Origin: Lycocorax pyrrhopterus obiensis
Lineage: Eukaryota > Chordata > Aves > Passeriformes > Paradisaeidae
Length of the DNA stretch: 64,000 nt
Assembly (NCBI GenBank): GCA_014706295.1
Contig: JACSVZ010000001.1
Location: forward strand, 38,550,318 to 38,614,317
Direction: 5' to 3'
The notes beneath the pieces were generated by a model. The model made no database searches and was not told the DNA's origin. It worked only from the letters and a program-made list of their open reading frames with translations. This document shows positions 28,147 to 42,599 of this stretch, one piece after another. Within the stretch, counting starts at the first letter, position 1, and each line of letters begins with the position of its first letter. Position numbers and translations under genes: made by a program.

Positions 28147-28151
28147 AGGAA
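28147..28151. repeat. Target-site duplication, right copy (aggaa)
   Basis: Five bases directly after the LTR, identical to 27093-27097. The intact duplication argues for a simple insertion followed by LTR-LTR recombination. Confidence 0.88.
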
Positions 28152-31100
28152 ATCCAGACTTTCAGTGGAGAGATTCTTCCCAGACTAGGGTAAAACCTAA
28201 ACTGACATTGTCAACATGGAGCAAAACTACTCCATCATGATGGAAAATGAGTCCCCAAAGTGTATTTCATTTAAATAGTAACTGTATATTGTGGAAAAAT
28301 ATGAAATAAGATGATAAAGAACTAATTAAGATGCACAGGTTTTGTACTGTTGGCATTTGGAAAAAAAAGTTAATTGCTTTTATTCTGAGGTTCGTAACAT
28401 TATCATTAATTTTCATGATAACTTTATTGCATAGACATGACACATATTGAATAGAGCTGTCTGTTTGACAGAAAATGCATGGGCTACTAAGATGTCAACA
28501 ATAATGACACTTTAAAAGTTTCAAAAGGATGAATAATTACTGTGGATTAAGTTCTATTTGAGCTGGGTGCAGAGGGGCTGGGTTTTTTCCTTTTTTTTTT
28601 TTTTAATGGAATTGTGATTCATCTGTGTAATCAACAAAAAGTCATCTGTCCATGCAGACTAAAAGGCTGTCCATTTTAATTTCAAGAGTTGTTCTTGGCC
28701 TGTAGTGGAGGAGCCACCACCTCCAGGTTATACTGGTACAAAATATCTTCATCTTGGCACTGTGGATGAAAGGTATTTTAATGGGAATGGGTGTGGGGCA
28801 GTGATTCTTTTATCACTTGCAGTGAAGAGGAACAGTGGTACTTGAGGACTTGTAGAGAGTCCTTGGTAACTCTGCATCACATAGAAATCTTTGCTAGCAG
28901 TGAAGACACCAGTATCCATTTTGTCTGAATTGTGAACAAAAAATATATATTGCAGCATGTCAGTCTTGTATTTGCTGTTTTCGGCATAAAAAAAGTTTGC
29001 AACAACACTCTGAATGTGGTGAATTAGATGCATAGTTTGCTAAGAATACAAAACCTTTTTAAGCAAAGCTTTCCTGTGGGCATAAATAAATACTTAGTAG
29101 CAGGTGTGTGGGTGTGTTTTCTGCCATTTCCTAGATTTTAATAATTTTTCTGTTATAAATAATGAAATACAGCACTTAAGAATACTGAGGGGTAGGTTTT
29201 GAGACTGGATACTTAGAGTGTGAAGTTAATTTTTTTTTTAAATTCTAGTTCTTCAGTCATATTGAATTTTTACAATGCAAATTAGAAAGAAGTCATGGTT
29301 TGAATTGCATCAGTACCTGAAAACTGCTATTCTGGTATAACAAATCAGAATAACAGTACTCCGATGCTGATGTCTATTTATTTTGCAGTGGTATATATAC
29401 TTTTGGCTGGCTTTTCTTTGACCCATAGCTTAAAATTTTCTTGCTTTATGCTAAATATATTATGTCTATTTTATTATTAATAGAATGATTGTTGCCTTTA
29501 AAATAATTTTTGGCCCTTTGCTTCTGACATTCTTGTTTAGAATTACTATAACAAGTATGTAAATATGCCCATCCAATTTTTTTTTCTGCCTGTTTCACGC
29601 TATTTATAATTCTCATTAGCAGTAGTAAGAGAAGAGAATTCTCTTGTTAAACTCGGAAATGGGATTCTGGAGATACTGTAATGGGAAAATTGTTAGCCAT
29701 GGACTTGATGTCCAAACAAAATAGACATCAGCCAAAAAGAAGAAGAAGCCTTCTTATGCAACTACTTCCAAAGAAAGGAGAATTAGCATAATATTAGCTT
29801 TCCTGAGTTTGAGGCAAATCTGTAGAGCATGGGGAAGCAAACCCAAACCATTCTATTATCCTCTCAATTTATGAAATTAACTCCAGTCTAATTCTGCTAA
29901 TAAAAGTAAAAATATTTTTTTTAAAAAAATTATGTTCATGCCCTTGCTTCCTTCATATTCTAGCACTTCTGACTTTTGTGAAGCTGTGTCTGACCTGCTC
30001 AGCAGTGCTGGAGATGACTGACAAACAGGGTTATGATTCAGCTCGCCTCCCTCTATCCTCCCTAAGATACAGGGCTGCTTATTCATGCTCAGTAGCGAGA
30101 GAGAGACTGGCCCTGTTAGAAGCTGATCCTTGCTAACAATCTGAACAGAGTTAGTGACTTGTCTTAACACCATTATTATGACTGGGGTGTGGTAAATTAT
30201 TGTTTCACAAATCCATTCAAGAAATACATAGCTCTAAGAGTTCTGCTGGTTTTGTTCATGTGACTTTTAGATAATTTCTTCTGCCTGTGTAAATATGTGT
30301 ATTAAATTTTGTCTATAAAAGGGACTGGAAGACACAATGTTTCTCTTTTCAAAAGATCACCCTTTTCCCAAAGAAAAGAACTATGCACTTTATAGTGGTA
30401 TGTAACACAAAGAAGGATTAATGATCTTCAATAAAAATTAGATTTCTTTACCTTATAAAGAAGAAAATGAAAACTTTATCCTTTTGTCTAAGGAACTCCA
30501 CGCTATCATTCTGTTTTCTGGTTAGGAAATTGTTAATGGTCTTCCTCATAGACTACCACCTTTCCAAAGTTATCTTACACATGGTAACCTTCTCTAAAAA
30601 GTGAAACCAGTTATTTAATAGTGAATTTTCTTCTCAGTCTTTTCAAAAACAAGTTCATCTCATGTTTAGTAAATTGGCAACATATTTCTTTGATAGTATA
30701 AAAAAAACCCAACCTAATACAAAATTAGTCCATTGTGAAAGAGGGGAAGCTTGCAGTAATGTTAGAAAACAACCAACCAGTTAAACCAAATCAAAGCAAA
30801 CCAAAACCCCACCTAGATTTTGTAAAATTGCAGTTTGGGAGTTGTATTGAGAAATGTTGAATAATCAAAAATAACCAGACATTTAGTAATTTCTCTAAGG
30901 TAACTTACAGAGTTGTCACTGAGAATCATGAGTAATTTGATACTGTGCAGCACAGGACTCAGTATTTTGGGTTTGTGTTTCAGATTCTTTCTCAAGTTTC
31001 CACATTAAATATTGTCAGTTTAAAACATATGTATTCTACAAAGCTTTCAAACCCTACAGAATTAGCCTAGAATTTAAAAGACATTGCAGCTTCTCAACTC

Positions 31101-32325
31101 CCCTTTGTGACCATCAATATATTTCTTCCATCAGTGTTTCTGGTCAAGCTACACACTGCTCTCTCCTCTGTTTCCAAAGGCCAGCCTATGATGTACTGTC
31201 AATTCCTTTTTTTTTTTTTCTGATAGCATTTACTTTCAGGGTCACAAAACCATCACTGAGGTAGAGATTTTTCTGTATATGAACACACATGGAAAGCGAA
31301 TTTTTTTTTGCATATTACGGAGCCTATTTTATATGTTCACTGCAGGGGATAGAACAGAACTCTGGTCTTATGCTCTGGAATTTGAAGGGAGAAATCAACA
31401 GCGGCACATGCTTGGATGAGTGATCTGAATAAAGTAGTCCCATGCTACACTCTTCATATACACCCAATAACCAGATTTGCAAAATAGATGCATGACCAAA
31501 GAAGTTTGTTGTGATTAAATATTTAGTAGCACTTAGATAATTTCTAACAGAAAAATAATGGTCATTTTATACTTGTGATGCAATTACACTGTTTTCTGGT
31601 TTAGAGGACAATTCAGAAAAGTTACTGAAATATCAAAATGTAGACATAAGGGAGGCCTGTGTTTGAAAGAACTCTTGCTTCTATATTTGTCCAGCCTGGA
31701 TCATTGTCAGTACATACTCAGTTTTTGCTGTTCCTTTGAGTTCTTACCTTATTTATTTGGCTTCATAACTGTGATTACGTTATTTCAATTTGACCCACAG
31801 AGTGTGGAATGTTAGACATGCTTATTAAATATATTAGAATCAAATGATTTACCATGGAAACTGAGGGCTTCCCGGTCTTCATGTGATATTCTTGGAACAC
31901 ATCTTACTGATAATGGAGTTCATTTTGTCAGCTGCTTAATATCAATGAATTTTAGTGAAGCAAAGGAGGTGAGATGGGGTACGTGGTTTTTAAAACATGA
32001 CTTCTTGAAAAAATTTGAAAAATAAACATTCTCTATCAAAGGCAAAAGGACAGCTAGTCAGCTTTGTAACTCAGTCATTCCTCACACTGTTGCTTATCCT
32101 GTTCTTTAAGTTATCAATATCACATGACTGAGTTTACAGGGGTTCTGACTGGAACTCTGCAAGTTGGTAAGAGCTGGGGCAGTCAGCTTTCTAAAAATAG
32201 CTGGCCTGATTTTTATACTTTAAAGGAATTTTCACTCAAGCAAAAAAATTGTCACTGCCAGATGGTGATGGAAGCATTACTACAGCAAGGGAATGTTAAC
32301 AAAGATGCACTCAGCAAAGCAAATT

Positions 32326-32339
32326 GTTGCCATAGTGAC
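32326..32339 (+). promoter_or_regulatory. X-box-like (RFX-type) motif
   Basis: gttgccatagtgac matches the RFX X-box pattern GTNRCC-N2-RGYAAC with one mismatch (G for A in the second half-site). It lies in a short stretch of higher complexity (about 32100-32350) that includes a chance 79-codon frame. This may be an enhancer-like element or coincidence. Confidence 0.25.
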
Positions 32340-32357
32340 AGGATGCTAAGCATTTTC

Positions 32358-32381
32358 AAATAAATAAATAAATAAATAAAA
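32358..32381 (+). repeat. (AAAT)n microsatellite
   Basis: Five to six tandem AAAT units. Confidence 0.95.
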
Positions 32382-35300
32382 TTAGACAGTATTATTTCGA
32401 TAGCTCAATGGCTAAACCCCAAAAAAATTTGCATGATTTTTCCTTTTGGAAATGTGTTTTTTCTACATTTTGCTTAGAACTTTGTTACAACACTTTCTTG
32501 CTGACTAGGTACATTTCTTTCAACCTGAATACCCTTCTCATCTGTATTCATTTTTATTCCAGAACCAATTCTGTTATTTAGTCCCTTTCCTCTCTGCATT
32601 CTTCCAGCACGTTTTTACAGCTAAACAGTCCATAGGATTTGCAAACCCCCTTTAGGGTTTGGCAGCAGGGTATGACAAGCCGCAAAATTAATATTGGTGT
32701 TGTAAGAGCTTCTCATTGTCCTCAGCCGGTAACTGGCCTCCCACTGTGCTAGTTACCACACAGAAGTTCATGGAAATGTGGCTCCATTAAAGGTCTCAAA
32801 TTTGGTGTTTTGGCCTACCAAAAAGAGGGCCAAATGAAACCTTGGAGGAGGGAAGAGCTTGCAATGCACAGGAATGTTAAAACAGGCACATTTTAAAAAA
32901 AGGAAGCAGTAGTATTATGTTTGTCAGGCACATGGCCAACCACAACACCTTTACTGCTGGAGGGGAGGGCTGTGGTGGTTGTGTTTTTTCTCAAAGTCGT
33001 GTAAAAGTTGTTTGAGCCACACTGAAATTTGCAGAGCATTTACAAACCACCATCTTTACACCGAGCCAGGGAATGGAGGGGAAGAGTAGAGCAAGGGGAG
33101 AATGCACAGCTTCTTTTCTTAATCATCATGTACCACTTCTTTAAACAAAAATTTCAGTCCACTAAATCAAGAACACAACAGGCTAAGGCTAATATGGCAG
33201 GGTTTTAGAGGTAAGAGATTTCTCATCTTTAGAAATGAGAGAAAATAGAGCTTCTCTTGGCTTGGTGGAGCCATTTATTGGTGTATTTGAAAAGTGTCCT
33301 GAAAAAGGCAAGAAAATGTAGAGATTGGCATGGGGTGGTTTTTGAACTGGTTTGACAACTTGTTGGTTTATGTAGGAAGTGTGGCAATTCTGTTGCCGTT
33401 GGGACCAAATCATTTTCTGTTTAATGTGTTCACCACCAGCCTGAACATATGGAATATTGGTGTTGCTCCCATAGTTAGGCTCTCTTTCCTGCAGGATCAC
33501 ACTGTGTGTTGTATTGGCACCATCTGTCTCTATTTTAAATATTTAGATTAATGGTCTAACACTAATCCAATGTCTCAAACTATTAATTGCTCTAGATGTG
33601 TAGAGAAAGACAAAGAAAATATTATTTCCTCTAGGAAAACTTGCTCTAATTTGATTTTTCACTTAAAATATTTTTTAGATCAGGGCCAAATACTCTGATG
33701 CAGCTCGAGCAAGCAAAGTGTTCAGACGTGAATAATCCATGAATATACATAATAAATCATACTTAATTACAATTTGATGTCTGGATAGAATCCAGTATGT
33801 TTTGTCAAGTCTCACAGGGAAACTGCACAGGCTATTTATGCATCATTTCATAAATTGTCTTACCACCAGCCCTCATTCTGTTCTTCAGGCATGTTTTGAA
33901 GTTGACATCACTTATTAAGACCAGCACTACATTAGAGGAAACACAAATTTCAATGTAAAAGCACCAAAGAATAATCCAATGAAACTTCACTCAGTATATC
34001 TGAAAATTTTCCCCCTCTTCTTGGGTTTTTTATTTCTTTCAAAGTAATAAATTTAATCCATTAAGAACCTGTTGATTTTTAATATGTTATATTTGGTAAT
34101 CTTAGATGCAACGTCTAACCTTCTTTATGGAAGTGCAGGTATAAAATTTACTAATAATTTTTTATCTGTGGAATATCAGCATCATATCTTGAGTGAATGT
34201 GGTACTTGACTTATAATTGTGTTAGCATTTAATAATCATAATGCATAGTTTTCCTGAAGAATTGATTTGTCATCTGTCTGCAGTGTGCACCCACATACAC
34301 ACCTTTTAAAATATGTAATGCAGTTCCTTAATGATACACAGACCTATTCTAGCTTTTTTGCTTGTTCCTTTGCTTGCTTGGTCATTATTTGGGATGCAGC
34401 CTTCAAAAATTTCACCTTTAATTACTTTGTTACTTGTGTTCTTTGCAATAGTAAGTACCTCATTTTCTGTGGTTGCATAAATAGGCGAAGATAAAGATTT
34501 CAATTATATTTCAAGCTAGGGAAAGAGCAAAATCCAGAGAAAACAAGGTAACTAAATTATTTTAAATAATAAAAGTCATTATATATAAGCACATTGCTAC
34601 TTTAGCCATTTACTAAATGCATTTATGTGATGTAGAAATGTGTGAGAATGTATTTGTCTTAGCCTAAAAATCAGACATTCTTTTCAGACGTTAATTTGCA
34701 TGAATATTTGGTTATTATGACATGCATACTTAGTCTTGCTAAGACAATGCTTTGGTTTAGTAAAAAAAAATATTCTTTTCTTACCCGTGTAGCTTACTTC
34801 ACTGCAAGAGACAACAAATTAATTCAGCTTTATTTGTCATGCAGTCCTGCAATCCCAAACAAATTAAATAAGGTAAATCTGACTGAACCAGTATCAGGAG
34901 GGTTTTGGAAATGGATGCTAGAACAAGAAAATGGTATTTTTGTTTTTGATCATTGGCCGTAAATCTGCGTTGGTATTAGGTAAATATTGTTGCTGACTCA
35001 AAACTGTGTGAAGTCTTGAAGAAGATGCCTCCTCTGAAGTATTTAGACATCCATGTCATAAGTACTGCCATCTCTTGGGCCAATTACTTCCTTCAGTGGG
35101 CTCCTAATCTCCAAAAGTATTTGGTCTCTTGACTGAGGCAAAGCAGTCCTTCTACCTCGAGGCTCTCCTCCCTTTGCTGTTGGTGTCGGCAGAGCATTGC
35201 TGAAAGCCTCAGCTGCTTATGCCACTTTCCCACTGTCAGTACTTCTGTGTCTGTCATTAAATAAATTATTCCTCACATGGGTGAGGAATTTCTGAACCTA

Positions 35301-36328
35301 CTTGAAGAGAGTTTCTTTAGTTGTGCTCTGATGGAAGTTAACTTCTTTTTGGTGTTTTACACAATATAGGTGATTTTCTATTTGGTGTTACATACATGAT
35401 TAAAATAGTTTGCGATGAAAATGAAGTTTCATCCGTCGCAAATTGTCAAAGTTGGATTGCATTATCTAAAATTATTACTTAAAAACCCATACTTTTACCA
35501 CTTTGGAGTAAAGAAAAGTTGAAACTGGAAGACTGATGATTCGTAATATATGGATATATTTGAGGCCCCTAGAAAGTATATGGTCTGCAAGACACTTGCA
35601 TCAATAACAGCTTTGGTGGCAGCAAGGATGTTGGAAGAAACAGGAAGGTGGGAAGGAAGGCTTATCTTCTTTTTTTTCTGGGAACTTAGACTATTAAATA
35701 ACATGGGTAGGTGCCATCAGAATAATTTTTATAGATATTTTTGACTTCAGCAATAGATTTTAATGTGTGTTTTACCAGACAGTGTTCTCATCATTTGTTT
35801 GATAAATACCAACTGTTTAATTTCATTTGCGTGGAAGATTCAGTAAAACTTACTTACTTTTGGGAACGGAATATACATCAGATAAATGTCTACATTCATA
35901 CTGTTTCTATAGCAAAAAAAAAAAGGGAATGAAAATATATTTATGTTAAATGATTAAATTTGTGTGACAGCTTGTGATTTTTTTTATTCTACGTGCTTTT
36001 GCTATTGCAAAAACAAGGCACTGCTTTGGTTTTTTTTTGTTCTGTTGTAACTGTAGCTGCTCAAAGATAACATTATCAAAGTGTTAGAGGTTTGACTTAA
36101 ATTATTTGTGCATTAAAGTAGTGCTCACTTTCTCTCAAAACATGAAACATGAGGTGATAGCCTGACTGTCCTGAGTTGAAAGAAAAATTGTGTTTGCCTC
36201 CTTGTGACATCATTGGCTTTATTTTGTGTCATAGAGCTCATTATAGGTACTTATGCTTTCAAAATGTTAGAAAAGTGCATTCCCTGAAGAAAAGTGTCTT
36301 CTTGCAGTGGTCTAGGAGCAGCTGACTG

Positions 36329-36346
36329 CATCATCATCATCATCAT
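36329..36346 (+). repeat. (CAT)n microsatellite
   Basis: Six tandem CAT units. Confidence 0.95.
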
Positions 36347-39300
36347 GCTCCTGGTTCCTCACCCTCATCATGTGTTTAACAGACAACTTTGCTCTCTCTC
36401 TTGGGATCCTGGGGACCGCCCTGGGCTTGGATAGCTGTGCCAGTGTTGCTGTGAATAAAGGAGGCACTGAGCAAACCACTTAGGCACACAGGGTGTAGTT
36501 TTGGCCTAGCTAGTAGATGACTTTGACCTACTAGAATTTGAGCTGACTAGCTTTTGTGTTTAGGCAGGGTAAAGATGCATGGGAAAATCAGCCCGAAATC
36601 CCAAGTCTCAGCAGTGAATCCCGCTGTGAGGCCCTGTTTGCCAAGCTGACTTTGTTTCCATTTGTATCCAATAGTTTTTTAAGTGTGAGGCTGGATCCAA
36701 ACATTTAGGCATTTGGTAGTCCAGTGTCACAAAGCCTGCAGAACTTGGATTATTTAAAAATTTTAATATCTTAAGGTTTGGACCTCATGTCTAGTGCTTC
36801 ACAAAAGACAACAGACTTCTGGTTAAATGAATCAAATATTTCCATTTGTCTTCTCTGCATGAAGTTCTTCATTACAGCGTATTTCTGCTTACATAGTTTC
36901 ATTAAAGCAATGCAGTAATAGCTCAAGGTTGCAAACTGTTGGAAGTCTCAAGAGTTTAAAATCCCAGAGAATGTAACTATTTTTTTCCTTATTTCTTCAC
37001 ATTCTTGGTACGTTTTTTTCTTTGTTTATATTTAAGAATGTTACCCAAAGGAAGCCAAATATAAGACTCCCCTCCTGTGCATGCACATGCCAGCATCTTC
37101 AGTTCTCTCTCAGCAGTTTTCAGACAACCCAGCTGGCATTTTTTCCTATTGGTCATTCTAGAAAAATGTCTTACATTTACATTATTCCATATCTTAGACT
37201 GTAAAAAATTATTATGAAGTCAAGGTTCAAACCATATTCAAAACTTTTAAGTAAAGACTTTATTCATTTCTTGCTGACCTTTAAAATTGTGTGCTTAGTC
37301 AACTAAATAGAAGAAGTGCTTCACTATCAGAGGAACAGTTTGATGCTAAGTGTTCTTTAAAATCATCTCATTTACATCAGTGACTAAACGTGGCCTTTTT
37401 CCCTGCTCAATTCAATTAAGTATTTTGAGCTGAAATAATATATCTAATGGAAAAGTCATGGCAGCTGTCTTTCAAAATGCCTTTCATATTTGGAAAATAA
37501 AAGTAATACCAAAAAAATACTTGGTTTCTAATATTACTGCCATATTTAGCAATTTAGAAAAGAAAATACTAACATTTAAACTTCAAATAATTCTGAGTGT
37601 GCGATGTATTTTGTTGTATCAAAAACCTATTTGAAAACAAGTACAGAAATTCTCTGCAGTTGCATTTACTTAGTATAAACAGAGCTACCTTAGAATATCA
37701 GGTCTCCTCTATCAAAACTAAAAGTGAGGTTTGATAACAATAGAGGAAAATGTCTGAACTAGTGTATTCATTTCTCTTTCAGTTTTACCTCGGATTGTTC
37801 CCTGATTAGGTGCATTGGGCAGAAGATTTAACTTTTCATCAGTTTGGTTACATGAATTTTGAGTTTTGGGCATTATCTTCAAATGTCTATATGCATGTGC
37901 ATATAATATGTATTTTATAGTGAAAAGCTTCAATTATTCTGTAAATAATGGTATCTATATGCCAGATATAAAACCTCTTCAATTTGAGAGTTACCATTCT
38001 TTGATTTGAAATGTCAGTGAGTATGTTTTCATTGTGCCTTTTAAAGATATTTTACTTTAAAACTATCTTCATTTAGCCTGTCCTGAGGTTTTATTTTTGC
38101 TTATAGTGCCCTCACCTGTAACTTAGGGCCAACTGCAGAACTTTAGCAGTAAAAATAGCTATTTTTTCTTTGAATCATAGCTTGTCTTGTTTTGACAGCC
38201 AGAAACAGCTAACATGTTCCTCCTGACTTGTAGTAGTTTGCAATATTGCACTTGAAATATTACTGTGGTTTTTAGTGTACCCTAAACACAACTTACTTTT
38301 ATGTCAAACCTCAGTTGTGTACTTTTACTCTAGAATGGAACCTGTAAACCCTAATGAAGCAATTCATTCATATTTTAATTTCAAGTACTGTCCTTAATCT
38401 TTTTATCTAGATGTGGGATACAACAGATCAAAATAAAAAGCAACTGGGGTAGGAGAAAAAAAAAATCAATGTAGCTGCATTTTGCTGCATTTTTATTTTT
38501 CCTTTTCTCACTTGTATCACCTTCCCGAGTAAAATCTCTCTCCGGAGTTCACAGGAATGATAAGCACACCTTTCAATAACAAACTTCATTTAGGCAACTT
38601 TTCAGAAACGAAGAAAACTAGGAAGGATAACCAATTTAGTCTGAATCCTTTTATCTGGATTTTTTAAAATTTAAGATGGTATAGAACAATTCTAATAGTC
38701 ATCATTTATATCTGAACACAGACTTGAGTGGATAGGCCTGTAGGTTGTAAAGCAGGCACAGTTTTCTCATTCTCAGGTCATCTCGGTTTGATACACAGAC
38801 AAATACGGTGTGGGACACTTCGGTTTGCACTGTGACTCCCAGTTTAGTACACAGACGCAAGGTGATGGCTGATAAAGTGCAGATATTTTTCTAATTCCAG
38901 GTCTGGGTTGCAATAGCTTTTCTTTGACAGGGGAATTTGAATCTTGCAGTACTGGGTTTCTGGGGTTCCTTTTTTGGGGGAACTTTTCTTTCTGCAGTGA
39001 TATTCCAGCCTATGGATCTTCAGCACCCACGTTGCCAATCAGGCTAGAGAAGCAACTGGGGGCACAGCTGTGGAATGCCAGGTGAAAATAAAAAAAATCT
39101 TGCCTTGTTCTTTTTTAAGTGGAAAATTTATCATACAAAAATTCAAGATTTTGGTCCAATGAGAAATGGTGTAAGGTGAGAAGTGGTGTAATGAGGACTG
39201 AGCCTACAGATCAATCACTGGAATTAAAAAAGTTCAGATTTCTGCAAAATTTGCAGGCAGATTTCTTTGAGTATGTTTTCCAGCCAGGAGCTGACTGTAA

Positions 39301-39849
39301 TTTAGGGATGCTCTTGACTAACTCTTTCTCTGAAGCTGAAACCAATATCCTGTAAATCAAAGCTTGCTCCCTTTCATACCTGCACATTCTCTTTCCCTCC
39401 TCCCCTTCTCTACAAAACCACGTCCATTCATTTCATTCACACTAACCTTAATATTTCTCTTACAAATTTCTGCCCTGTCAGCCGTGGAGTGTACAAACTC
39501 TTCTTGTGCCTGATTAGACAACAGAAGGATGTGATTAAGGACAAATATCTGATCTTCATGCAGATACATTTCAGGGAGGCATTTCAGGGATGTGGGAGAA
39601 TAGGTATGTGGAATCTTATATGCATTGCTTCCTGCCTACCCTATGTATGTGTGTGAATATTTACACATGGTTACTCTTCTCATCTATTACCTCTGTGTCT
39701 TGGGCCAGGACCCCACTGTGCTGAGCCTGTTCCAAACAATCTTTCAGTGTTTGAAAGCCAAAATTAATGGGATATGTGGGATCACAGCCAATCTAAATTT
39801 AGTTTTCACCATATGTATTCCACTGCCACAAATAATAATTTAAATCCTC

Positions 39850-39882
39850 TTCCCCACCCCTCCCACCCCCTTTTTTTTTTTT
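39850..39882 (+). repeat. C-rich then poly-T tract
   Basis: Cytosine-rich ccccacccctcccacccc followed by about 12 T; a strand-asymmetric polypyrimidine stretch. Confidence 0.8.
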
Positions 39883-40920
39883 GTTGTTTTGGCTTCTGTT
39901 TGTAGTTTTGTTCCACTTCCCAGTTCTCAAGCTTTAACATTATGGTACAATAGCTGGACAATGAAAAGTGAGGACGTATTTTTTAAAGACAGCTTTTTCA
40001 AGAAATATTTGTTTTGTGACATTTTTTGCTGAACTTAGGTTGTTCAAAAGGTGTTTTTACCTCTCCTTTACGAGCTAATTTACATAGACAACTATTCCTT
40101 TAAACATCAGTTGTTATGGCTATCTTCCTCAATGCTCATTCCAATGCACACATTCTATCAGTCTTATTTTGATTTTCAAAACATGAGGTTATTTTAGAAA
40201 TTATGTATAAGCTGCTGGCTACTAGTTTATGTAGGATTTATTTAATAAACGCTGGGAATTTGTATGGGTACAACAGATGGAAAAGAGCTCAGTGGTTTTT
40301 ACTGTCCTGTATCATGACTGACATTATTAACCTTGGGCAAGGATTTTCGGTTGGCCTTCCAAAAATGGAGATTATTAGCCTTTACAAGTGTTGGTGGGTA
40401 AGTTGTTACCCTAAAAGCTTTGCCTCTGGAGCCTGCTTATGAAAGCCTTGGCCTAGGCTGAGAGGCTCAAAGCTGGGGTGATAAACACATGGCCATTTGC
40501 TAGGAAAGCAAGCTTCTCGTTTATGTGGTGGAAGAGTTGAGGAGTTTCTTTGGAATTTTCCTTTAAATTGCTTTAGAAACTATTGACTAGATCAAGCTGA
40601 GTATGATTTCTGTCCAAAAGACTACTTCAGAAAGGAAATTAATTTGCAAGCATCCAGTTTAAGAGCAAGATATTTTTTATAGATAAACAGGAAAAAAAAA
40701 TCATATTCCTTTGGACTTAAATGTGCAGTACCAGTGGGTTTTGTATGCTCTTGTGTGTCTGCCATTGTAGCTACAACTTCTGTAATGTGTCATTGGCTGG
40801 AACCGCCAATGTTGATGTTTTTTGAGGTGAAACAATATGAATATGAAACATACGAATGTTTCTTTTTTTAATAACTGTTGTTACAGCTAGCCTAATGACA
40901 ACCTCCTGTTGAATATTCCT

Positions 40921-40975
40921 CTAAGGGCGTGACTCCTCCTGTAGGATAACCTTTTAAGGGCATGACTCCTTTTGT
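40921..40975 (+). repeat. Imperfect direct duplication of a 22-base unit
   Basis: ctaagggcgtgactcctcct (40921-40940) recurs as ttaagggcatgactcctttt (40954-40973) with four differences, at a 33-base spacing. A small local duplication. Confidence 0.75.
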
Positions 40976-42549
40976 GACGAGTCTCCAACCAATAATAGCT
41001 TTATTTTTAAAAAGTCAAGAAAGCCCAAAAATCTGATTCTGGAAATATGACAGAAACTTCTATCAGTTTTTCCTTTTCAAAAGGAAACTTTTTCATTTTG
41101 ATACATCAAAATTAGCATGATATTAAGATTTAAACCTTCCATTAATTTAAGTCTTAACTAAAACATTTTTTAGAAGCTGAAGCAATTTAGTTCATGCATT
41201 TAGAGAAGGTCTAGCAAAGGACTCTGACATGGAAAACACATCAGACATAATACCTGCATTCATAGTTCTTTTGTTGTATCAAAGTAATGCATTTCAGCAA
41301 AACACTGGATTAGTTAATAAAATTCTTTAAGAACCAATGCACTCTGGTTTTTATCTTGCTTTGTGAACAAATAGATTTGAATTCACCTACTTCTGTTTCT
41401 GATCTCTTTGATTGTCCTTCCTTGGAAGTGGTGCTATGTGATGATCAAATAAATCGGCAAACTAACTTTTGCCAAGGATATGCAGGGGTTTTCTGCCTAC
41501 TTTTTAGGGCTTTAATTATATTTGCTTGCATATTCCAAGAAAGTTTAATTTTCCAGCATACTTATTTACAGTTTATGAAGTGAAGCTGACCTTCTGAAAA
41601 TAATAACATATTCTTTCTTTCCCCCTCTCTTAAAAATGTTTAATGAGAAATTTCTTATTCAATGTAGTGTATTGAGTTTTTACTGTGTAAGTTTTGATGT
41701 TAAATTTACCACAAACCAATCTCAGCTATAGCTTCTTACAGAAGGAAACAATTTTTTCCTGAGTATAACTTCTATGTCAAGGTAGTATGTTTTATGTAAT
41801 AAAGTTTCATAAATATATCTGGCTTACATAAACACAGTTATTTTGTAAGCAATCCTTAGCAGAACCCATTCATTAATAATAAGCTGTAACTATCACATAT
41901 TCAAAACATTCTGATTTACTATAAAATTTTAAACTTGCCCATTAAACTTCCAGTGATTTGAAAAAATTCCAAACCCAAACATAAAGTAGGAGACAGTTCT
42001 GGCTAATTGCTAACCCTCTGACGCCAAACGTTTGAGCCATATCTTCAGAAAACCTTCATGTGTTTCTCACCAGCTCAATTTCTACATGTATCACTGTGAC
42101 TGTATTACTCTTCTGTATTCCACTTCACTGTGGAAATAAAAAAGCCTCACGTAATGGTTAACCTCACTATCATCTGAGTGTTGGAATCCATTGTTTACTT
42201 CCAATTTCTTTGCATACATGTTTAAAGAAAACCTCTCTGATATGTTTTAGTTCATGTTATCCACAATAATTTTTAAACCACACGTTCTTGATTTGTGTGT
42301 CTTCCTACATTTTACGCGATGTAAAGTCTCAATGGACTGCCTAATGAAAGTCTCTGACATTTCTTTTAATTCATAGTATAAGATATTGTGAGTGAGGTCA
42401 AAGGTGAGATATTCTCACACAGTTATCAGCATGTGTGAAGTCATCAATTAGGTGTAAACTATCTTAATTCAGTAAAATGCATAGTGCAGCAGTGTCTTTT
42501 TAAACCTGTAGCTGAATAAGACAGTTTTCTGGGAGCTGTTTTCAGTTTT

Positions 42550-42599
42550 TAATTATTTTAAAATATTTTAAATTATTATAAATTATTTTAATTATTTTG
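42550..42599 (+). repeat. AT low-complexity (AATTATTTT units)
   Basis: Reiterated aattatttta-type units, almost free of G and C. Confidence 0.85.

Noticed and set aside
29737..29750. Short (GAA)n run, considered because a GAA repeat in the first intron of human FGF14 expands in SCA27B ataxia
   Set aside because: Only about four units here, and the human repeat lies much farther upstream of exon 1A; no support for orthology.
39019..39027. ttcagcacc, the left half of a REST/NRSF motif
   Set aside because: The matching right half is absent at standard spacing; half-sites of nine bases occur by chance at this scale.
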